A DNA stretch of 49,680 nt, taken from contig CADBDT010000018.1 of NCBI GenBank assembly GCA_902793465.1, positions 1 through 49,680 of the forward strand, read 5' to 3'. Positions 44,734-49,680 of this stretch are shown in pieces. The notes under the pieces were generated by a model. The model saw only the letters and a list, made by a program, of their open reading frames with translations, searched no databases and was not told the origin of the DNA. The stretch's first letter is position 1; every line of letters starts with the position of its first letter. Origin of the DNA: an uncultured Coriobacteriaceae bacterium (GTDB lineage Bacteria; Actinomycetota; Coriobacteriia; Coriobacteriales; Atopobiaceae). Made by a program: the position numbers and the translations under genes.

Positions 44734-44765
44734 GGGGCGCCTGGGGTGTATTCTCCGGGCGCCCC
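44734..44765 (+). terminator. Hairpin between feoB and the Cys-rich gene
   Basis: GGGGCGCC pairs with GGCGCCCC; CCTTGGGTTTTC follows. It could be a partial terminator that lets some transcripts through to the downstream small genes. Confidence 0.6.
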
Positions 44766-44794
44766 TCCTTGGGTTTTCTATAAAAGGAGGCCTT

Positions 44795-44995
44795 ATGGCT
44801 GACTTAGTTGTTATATCGGTGCTGGTAGTCGTAGTGGCGCTCATAGTGCGCGGTATGCGACGCGGTACCGTAGGCGGGTGCGAGGGTAACTGTGGGAGCT
44901 GCGGGCAGTCATGCTCGACGCCACGCATTAAGCTAACGCCCGAGCAGGAGGCACGGCTCGCAGAAATTGACAAGAGAAGCGGGGTGCAACAGTGA
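44795..44995 (+). CDS. FeoB-associated Cys-rich membrane protein
   Basis: 66 aa. One N-terminal membrane helix (DLVVISVLVVVVALIVRGM) is followed by a Cys cluster (CEGNCGSCGQSC, residues ~29-40) and a charged tail. This layout defines the small protein often found after feoB, likely handling iron at the inner face; its exact role is unsettled. AAAAGGAGG precedes the ATG. Its last 4 bases overlap the next GTG start (GTGA). Confidence 0.88.
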   Translation: MADLVVISVLVVVVALIVRGMRRGTVGGCEGNCGSCGQSCSTPRIKLTPEQEARLAEIDKRSGVQQ

Positions 44996-45213
44996 TTACT
45001 ACCACGGTGGGCATAGAGGGCATGGCTTGCGGCATGTGCGAGGCGCACATAAACGATGCTATACGTCGGAACTTTGCGGTCAAACGCGTAAAGAGCAACC
45101 GACGCAAGAAGACCTGTGTAATTACTTCGCGGGAACAGCTGGACGAAGGGGCGATTAAAAAGGTGGTTGGCGACCTTGGGTACGACGTCGTGTCGTATGC
45201 CGTGGCTCAGTGA
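44992..45213 (+). CDS. Heavy-metal-associated (CopZ-like) domain protein
   Basis: 73-aa ferredoxin-fold metal chaperone with GTG start overlapping the preceding stop. The metal site is GMACGMCEAHI (Cys13, Cys16), the usual MxCxxC. The middle (RRNFAVKRVKSNRRKKTCVI) is strongly basic, unusual for CopZ proteins. It may serve a P-type ATPase elsewhere or the iron system; its coupling to the feo operon favours a role in divalent metal handling. Confidence 0.87.
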   Translation: MITTTVGIEGMACGMCEAHINDAIRRNFAVKRVKSNRRKKTCVITSREQLDEGAIKKVVGDLGYDVVSYAVAQ

Positions 45214-45271
45214 GCGGCAGCCCATAGGTAAGCCTATCCCTAGTGCAGCATATATCACATTTATGTATCTC

Positions 45272-45299
45272 TTGATAATTCTAAAGATACTTCTATACT
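45272..45299 (+). promoter_or_regulatory. Promoter of the diguanylate cyclase gene
   Basis: TTGATA (45272-45277) and TATACT (45294-45299) are separated by 16 bp in an AT-rich stretch. The predicted start leaves a leader of about 30 nt before the TTG codon. Confidence 0.75.
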
Positions 45300-45335
45300 A
45301 CTGTTCCCGAGACTTCACTCGACGGAAGAGGGAGC

Positions 45336-46496
45336 TTGGACATTTTGTTACTTTACGCATCCACGTATCTTCTGGTGGATGCGTTCTGCATATTATTGGC
45401 GGTCATTATTATCCGCCGCGTTGGAAGCAGCTTTGGTTCCGAGCGCGAGATACGCTACTTCAAGCAAATGATTGGCTTCTATTTGCTCTTTTGTCTTGCC
45501 GACGCGCTGTGGATGCCTATTAACTTTGGCATATTTGCGCAGAATGCATTTTTGAACATGATGCTGAGCACCATCAATTTGGGATCCATGGCATTCGTGG
45601 CGTATTACTGGCTCTGCTACGCGTTGGTAAAAATGGGAACGCATAATTTGAACACACTGCGTTCGCGCATAGTTGTTGCCATGCCAATAGCGATTCTCGT
45701 GGGTTTGTACGTAGTGAATACCCATACCGGTTGGATGTTTTCTATAGGTGCGGACGGCACATTCGTGCGTGGCCCACTGTATGTATTGTCGGCAGTAATC
45801 TCGCTTGGCTATGTTCTGATCGTCGCCGTTTGGGCAATTGCGGCAATGCGCACAGAGGAGTCCAGAGCACAACGACACGAATACATTACCTTTATACAGT
45901 TTGGCATCATACCCGTTGTGGCGTGCCTGTTTGACGTGGTATGCGGCAACACTCCAGCAATCGCCTTGGGTGTGCTTTCTGCAATCATACTTGTTTTCTC
46001 TAATTTGCAGGAGACGCGCATATTTAACGATGCGCTTACTGGCCTTAACAATCGCCGTCGTGCGGACTTGTTTCTTGCCGACAGGATCCAGGCCGCGAGC
46101 AACAACAAGCCCGTTTGTGTGTATGTGCTGGACGTAAACAAGTTTAAGCAGATAAACGACACAAGGGGTCACGCAGAAGGCGACCATGCACTGCAGGTGG
46201 TCGCAGACGGTCTTCGTAGCGCCGCGGGAAAAGTAAAGGGGTTCGTTGCGCGCTGGGGTGGCGACGAGTTCATACTCATATCCGACGTCTCTGAGGGGCA
46301 AAAGCCAGAGGATGTTGTGACGTGCATAGACGAGTGCATAGCAAGCGCATGCAAGAGCAACGGCCTTGAGTACCGGTTGTCGGTTACCATGGGCTATGCC
46401 ATCTGTACGTCTGCAAACGAAGACCAAGAAGCGCTCTTCGAGCGTGCCGACCGCATGCTGTACGACCGCAAGCAGCTGGCCCACGCTGCAGCGTAG
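45336..46496 (+). CDS. Membrane diguanylate cyclase (GGDEF)
   Basis: 386 aa from a TTG start preceded by GAAGAGGGA. Residues ~1-210 hold six or seven membrane helices, forming a sensor of 7TM type. A GGDEF domain follows with DALTGLNNRRRADLF (~227), VLDVNKFKQINDTRGHAEGD (Mg and substrate residues) and an intact active site GGDEF at residues 308-312. It should make cyclic-di-GMP. No RxxD inhibitory site is seen before GGDEF (VKGFVARWGGDEF). No EAL or PilZ gene is nearby. It is the gene just upstream of the small GG-leader peptide but has its own promoter and a palindrome at its end. Confidence 0.9.
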   Translation: MDILLLYASTYLLVDAFCILLAVIIIRRVGSSFGSEREIRYFKQMIGFYLLFCLADALWMPINFGIFAQNAFLNMMLSTINLGSMAFVAYYWLCYALVKMGTHNLNTLRSRIVVAMPIAILVGLYVVNTHTGWMFSIGADGTFVRGPLYVLSAVISLGYVLIVAVWAIAAMRTEESRAQRHEYITFIQFGIIPVVACLFDVVCGNTPAIALGVLSAIILVFSNLQETRIFNDALTGLNNRRRADLFLADRIQAASNNKPVCVYVLDVNKFKQINDTRGHAEGDHALQVVADGLRSAAGKVKGFVARWGGDEFILISDVSEGQKPEDVVTCIDECIASACKSNGLEYRLSVTMGYAICTSANEDQEALFERADRMLYDRKQLAHAAA

Positions 46497-46569
46497 TGGC
46501 CACAAGCATGTGCTGTTATCTGTCTGATTGCGGCTGACCCTGCTAGGTTGTGGAACAGGGGACGGGTGA

Positions 46570-46602
46570 ACCTATCAAGAGGAGTACTTCTCCTTGATAG
46601 GT
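46570..46602. terminator. GTAC-centred palindrome (copy B4), terminator-like
   Basis: ACCTATCAAG...CTTGATAGGT with inner AGGAGTACTTCTC, a diverged copy of the family at 1-99, 10035 and 20321. It lies between the diguanylate cyclase and the peptide gene and is followed by CTTTGTG. Confidence 0.75.
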
Positions 46603-46631
46603 CTTTGTGAAAACTTGGGACAAGAACTTAA

Positions 46632-46650
46632 ATCTCGCGTATTGCGAGAT
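46632..46650. promoter_or_regulatory. Inverted repeat upstream of the peptide gene
   Basis: ATCTCGC and GCGAGAT form a perfect 7-bp inverted repeat with a 5-bp centre, 48 bp before the peptide start codon. It could be an operator in the promoter zone; TTGGGA (46615) and TATTGC (46640) or TTGCGA (46642) and GACAAT (46664) are weak promoter choices. Confidence 0.4.
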
Positions 46651-46697
46651 AGGTAGTTTCTTAGACAATCAAAAAACAAGAAAGATAGGAGTCAACA

Positions 46698-46826
46698 ATG
46701 AACTACGAAAACCTGACCGCCGAGCAACTAGAACAAATAAACGGCGGCTCGGCCGCCACCATATGGAAGGTAATCAAAGAAGGCATCGAAAATGCCCGGG
46801 AGATTAACAAAAAGAAACCATCATAA
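46698..46826 (+). CDS. Small double-glycine-leader peptide (bacteriocin or signal peptide precursor)
   Basis: 42-aa open frame with a good ribosome site (GATAGGAG) 6-7 bp before ATG. The leader LTAEQLEQINGG (residues 6-17) matches the double-glycine consensus (hydrophobic residues at -12, -7 and -4 relative to the cleavage site after GG) recognised by PCAT-type peptidase ABC exporters. The predicted mature part is 25 residues, begins SAATIWKVIKEGIEN, and ends with a Lys-rich tail. It carries about five Lys and one Arg against three Glu, net about +3, and can form an amphipathic helix. No Cys, so not a lantipeptide. No transporter, immunity or histidine-kinase gene is adjacent, so export would need a distant system. 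Confidence 0.75.
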   Translation: MNYENLTAEQLEQINGGSAATIWKVIKEGIENAREINKKKPS

Positions 46827-46831
46827 ACAAC

Positions 46832-47158
46832 GCGCGATTTCGCGAAGCGCATGAGCGCGTGTTTACCCCTACAAAAGGTGCCCTCGCTCAACGCGAGGGC
46901 ACACCAATCTACTCTCCGCTGCCTGGTGGTCAGTGGCCAAACTGGGGCTGCCCCCTTTACTTACTAAGCGCGATTTCGCGAAGCGCATGAGCGCGTCATC
47001 CCCATACAAAACGTGCCCTCGCAAACGAGGGCACACCAATCTACTCTCCGCTGCCTGGTGGTCAGTGGCCGGACTGGGGCTGCCCCCTTTACTTACTAAG
47101 CGCGATTTCGCGAAGCGCATGAGCGCGTGTAAGTAAAGGGGGCAGCCCCAGTCCGGCC
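46832..47158. repeat. Tandem repeat block ending in a conserved-core hairpin (family F)
   Basis: A core GCGCGATTTCGCGAAGCGCA starts three times, at 46832, 46968 and 47100 (intervals 136 and 132). Between them lie near-identical ~100-bp segments, each with a small stem (46878-46902 and 47013-47034, GTGCCCTCG/CGAGGGCAC). The third core is enclosed by perfect 30-bp arms (47067-47096 and 47129-47158). It fills the gap between the peptide gene and gpmA and shows recent duplication. Confidence 0.9.
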
Positions 47159-47170
47159 GATGCAGGCGAA

Positions 47171-47935
47171 CTATTTCTTGGCCTTGCCCTGGTTGGCAAC
47201 GGCGTCAATCTTTGCGGCGATTACGTCGGGGTCGCCAATGTACTTCTTCTCCACAACGTTCCAGTCCTGGTCGAAGGTGTAAGCCAGAGGAACTGCGGTG
47301 GGGATGTTGACCTCAAGGATCTCCTCGGGGGTGAGCTTGTCGAACATCATAACGAGGGAGCGCAGGCTGTTGCCATGGGCAGCAATAAGAACGCGCTTGC
47401 CAGCCTTGAGCTGCGGAGCAATCTCGTCTTGGAAGTACGGCCACGCGCGAGCGATGCAGTCCTTAAGGCACTCGGTGTAGGGAAGGCGCTCGGGCATGGG
47501 CTCTTCGCGGTAGTTCTCGGCCTTCTGTGCGCAGCGCTCGTCATCGGGATCGAGAGCCTTGGCGGGGATGTCGAAGGAGCGGCGCCAGATCTTAACCTGC
47601 TCGTCACCGTACTTGGCAGCGGTCTCGGCCTTGTTCATTCCCTGCAGGGCGCCGTAGTGACGCTCGTTGAGCTTCCAGCTCTTGTATACGGGCAGCCACT
47701 CGCGATCCATGGCAAACAGAACGTTGTTAAGGGTGTGGATGGCGCGCTTGAGGAGCGAGGTGTAGCACACGTCAAAGTCGAAGCCTGCATCCTTGAGGGC
47801 CTTGCCGCCGTCGAGAGCTTCCTGGACGCCTGCCTCGGAAAGGTCTACGTCAGTCCAACCGGTAAACAGGTTGGCCTTGTTCCACTCGGACTCGCCGTGG
47901 CGGATAAGAACGAGATGCATGAGGTTGTCGGCCAT
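47171..47935 (-). CDS. gpmA: 2,3-bisphosphoglycerate-dependent phosphoglycerate mutase
   Basis: Glycolytic enzyme interconverting 3- and 2-phosphoglycerate, 254 aa. The start (complement of 47935) follows AAAGGAAAACCT; a longer open frame upstream was rejected. The phospho-His loop [10 protein letters not shown] gives His13. [25 protein letters not shown] (Glu/His) and AAHGNSLR (second His) are complete. The ~250-aa length is the dPGM type. Convergent with the repeat block and divergent from glnA; probably monocistronic. Confidence 0.96.
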   Translation of the reverse strand: MADNLMHLVLIRHGESEWNKANLFTGWTDVDLSEAGVQEALDGGKALKDAGFDFDVCYTSLLKRAIHTLNNVLFAMDREWLPVYKSWKLNERHYGALQGMNKAETAAKYGDEQVKIWRRSFDIPAKALDPDDERCAQKAENYREEPMPERLPYTECLKDCIARAWPYFQDEIAPQLKAGKRVLIAAHGNSLRSLVMMFDKLTPEEILEVNIPTAVPLAYTFDQDWNVVEKKYIGDPDVIAAKIDAVANQGKAKK

Positions 47936-48228
47936 AGGTTTTCCTTTCTCTTGAAGGCAGCCAATCTGCCCTAATGCAATAAGTATGCACGATGCGGTAC
48001 TGCTTTTGTTCGGCTTTTCCGTCAGTGGGCACATGGAAGGCTGCAAACAAGAGACCACAAACAAGAGCCAAGGCGCGGGCACGCTTGTGCATTCGGCCGT
48101 TTCTTTTCGTATGCGTATCATTTCCGCGCGAACAGAAAAAGCGAAACAGCTCCGAAACACGGATGTGCAATTGTCTTATACGATTCTTGAACGACCAATA
48201 CGGCACCTCTGCAACACCAGGAGGATTA

Positions 48229-49554
48229 ATGAGCAGCGACATGAACATCGATTTTGTGCTTCGTACCATAGAGAAGCGCGACATCCGCTTTGTACGACTT
48301 TGGTTTACCGACGTGCTTGGCAACCTCAAGTCGTTTTCTATCTCTCCCGCCGAGCTAGAGGAGGCGTTTGAGGAGGGGATTGGGTTCGACGGCTCGTCCG
48401 TTGCGGGCTTTGTGCCGCAGGAGGAGTCGGATATGCTCGCGTTTCCCGATGCCGAGACGTTCCAAATCCTTCCGTGGCGTCCCAGCAGCAGCGGCGTGGC
48501 ACGCATTTTTTGCAAGATTTGTCAGCCTTCAGGAAAGTCGTTCGACGGTGATTCCCGTTCCTGTTTGGAGCGCGTGGTAGCCGAGGCGGACAAGAAGGGG
48601 TTCGTTCCCAACATTGGTCCCAAGCTCGAATACTTCTACTTTGGGGACGACAAGGAGCCTATTCCCGTGGATCATGCGGGTTACTTTGACCTTACGCCCT
48701 ACGACTCTGCGCGCGACATACGTCGCTCCACCACGCTCATGCTGGAAAAGATGTCGATTCCCGTGCAGTACTCCTACCATTCCAATGCGCCTTCTCAAAA
48801 TGGCATAGACCTGCGTTTCTGCGACGCCCTAAGCTGTGCAGACAACATTATGACGGCACGATTGGTAATTAAGCAGGAGGCCAACGAGCAGGGGTTGTTT
48901 GCCTCGTTTATGCCCAAGCCTCTGGCAGGTTATTCGGGGTCGGGTATGTTCCTGTGCGAGTCGCTGTTTAACGAGGACGGCGAGAACCTCTTTTGGGGCA
49001 CGGAAGACTACCACCTGTCCAAGCTCGCGCATCACTACATTGCCGGCATCCTGCGCTACGCGCCGGAGTTTACGCTGGTAACCAATCCCACCGTAAACTC
49101 CTACAAGCGCCTGGTGCCCAACGGCGAGGTGCCGGTGTACACCACGTGGGGCCGCATAAACCGCTCGGCACTGGTGCGCATACCCGTGCACAAGCCTGGC
49201 AAGCACGCGAGCGCTCGCATCGAGCTGCGCAATCCCGATCCAACTGCCAACCCGTACCTGGCAATTGCTGCCACGATTGCGGCAGGCCTCAAGGGCATAG
49301 AGGACGAGCTTCCGCTGCCGGTGGAGTATACGGGCAAGGACGTTACCGACGCCCACATGGTTGCCATGGGTCGCTGTCACCTGCCGCGGACTCTGGGCGA
49401 GGCAATCCAGCTCTTTGACGAGAGCGAGCTCATGCGCAAGACGCTGGGCAACCACATTTGCGACTTCCTGCTGGACGAGAAGCGCCGCGAGTGGAACGAG
49501 TACTGCACCACCATTACGGACTGGGAGAAGCGCAAGTACTACGCCGGCTTCTAA
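48229..49554 (+). CDS. glnA: Glutamine synthetase, type I (alpha)
   Basis: Makes glutamine from glutamate, ammonia and ATP; 441 aa, dodecameric family. The start at 48229 with AGGAGGA is preferred over upstream ATGs. Motifs seen: beta-grasp N-terminus with DGSSVAGF (residues ~57-64), KLEYFYF metal site region, HHYIAGILRYAPEFTLVTNPTVNSYKRL and the ATP-site NPDPTANPYLAIAATIAAGLKGI. The lack of the ~30-residue insert and of the adenylylated Tyr region marks the GSI-alpha form found in Gram-positive anaerobes, which is feedback-inhibited rather than adenylylated. An A-type repeat follows. Confidence 0.95.
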   Translation: MSSDMNIDFVLRTIEKRDIRFVRLWFTDVLGNLKSFSISPAELEEAFEEGIGFDGSSVAGFVPQEESDMLAFPDAETFQILPWRPSSSGVARIFCKICQPSGKSFDGDSRSCLERVVAEADKKGFVPNIGPKLEYFYFGDDKEPIPVDHAGYFDLTPYDSARDIRRSTTLMLEKMSIPVQYSYHSNAPSQNGIDLRFCDALSCADNIMTARLVIKQEANEQGLFASFMPKPLAGYSGSGMFLCESLFNEDGENLFWGTEDYHLSKLAHHYIAGILRYAPEFTLVTNPTVNSYKRLVPNGEVPVYTTWGRINRSALVRIPVHKPGKHASARIELRNPDPTANPYLAIAATIAAGLKGIEDELPLPVEYTGKDVTDAHMVAMGRCHLPRTLGEAIQLFDESELMRKTLGNHICDFLLDEKRREWNEYCTTITDWEKRKYYAGF

Positions 49555-49570
49555 GCAGACGGTCGAAAAA

Positions 49571-49680
49571 AGGGTGCCGCAAGGGGATGCTCCCACCGCC
49601 ATTTAGTTAAGGGTCCGGGGGAGCTGTGCACATTGGGGATACTCCCCATCGGGTACATCGCGAGCAGGGCTTTCGTTGGA
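49571..49680. repeat. Conserved-arm inverted repeat, variant copy cut by the window end (A5)
   Basis: The left arm at 49626-49661 reads GTGCACATTGGGGATACTCC, then the usual GGGTACATCGC; its right arm would lie outside the window. A decayed fragment (GGTGCCGCAAGGGGATGCTCC) starts at 49573, 17 bp after the glnA stop. Confidence 0.85.

Overview
The window looks like the chromosome of a GC-rich anaerobic Gram-positive bacterium, most likely one of the Coriobacteriia (the Olsenella/Atopobium/Collinsella/Slackia area). The basis is protein character only: a sortase-anchored surface protein, a stand-alone group-B-type [FeFe] hydrogenase, a Gx-transporter/NusG-domain-II/ApbE set, a short methionyl-tRNA synthetase and type I-alpha glutamine synthetase. 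Genus cannot be fixed without a search. No prophage, transposase, rRNA or CRISPR array was seen; there is one tRNA (Thr, CGT).

Layout. 0-2.6 kb: metG and rsmA. 2.6-3.6 kb: a non-coding block with a long hairpin and a 73-bp tandem array. 3.6-8.5 kb: a cell-wall surface protein, a Crp/Fnr regulator, TatD and ComF. 8.7-11.8 kb: a structured RNA candidate (raiA-motif-like), a solute-binding lipoprotein, hibernation factor hpf/raiA and a DegV protein that lacks a normal start codon. 11.8-16.2 kb: a co-directional run of a beta-hydroxyacid dehydrogenase, a NYN/LOTUS protein, a HEAT-like protein, a membrane SurA-N-like protein and purine nucleoside phosphorylase. 16.4-20.3 kb: tRNA-Thr, a clostripain-like lipoprotein that seems to have lost its catalytic His, and a second SurA-N-like protein. 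20.4-25.8 kb: ilvE, hisS, thpR and hydrogenase. 26-36 kb: two CapA-type proteins, a HAD phosphatase, an efflux adaptor, aspS and a flippase-like protein. 36-41.6 kb: a Gx/CbiQ-like transporter, NusG-II protein, PD-(D/E)XK-type nuclease, ApbE and a DUF4418-like protein, separated by 103-bp hairpin repeat arrays. 41.9-45.2 kb: feoA-feoA-feoB with a Cys-rich protein and a metal chaperone. 45.3-49.6 kb: a diguanylate cyclase, a 42-aa double-glycine-leader peptide, gpmA and glnA.

Functionally the genes cover core translation (three aminoacyl-tRNA synthetases, rRNA methylation, ribosome hibernation), nitrogen and branched-chain amino acid metabolism, ferrous iron uptake, hydrogen metabolism, a probable flavin/quinone-linked extracytoplasmic redox module, and cell-envelope work.

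The most unusual aspect is the non-coding DNA. At least five kinds of structured repeats fill the gaps. (i) Elements with conserved 36-37-bp arms and variable spacers sit 3' of genes. (ii) A short palindrome family centres on GTAC. (iii) Hairpins have a CONSERVED core but locus-specific, near-perfect arms of 18-38 bp. (iv) A 73-bp-period array has seven units. (v) Three arrays with a 103-bp period lie within 4 kb and bracket a predicted nuclease. Items iii and v, together with the small GG-leader peptide, are the best candidates for undescribed biology here.
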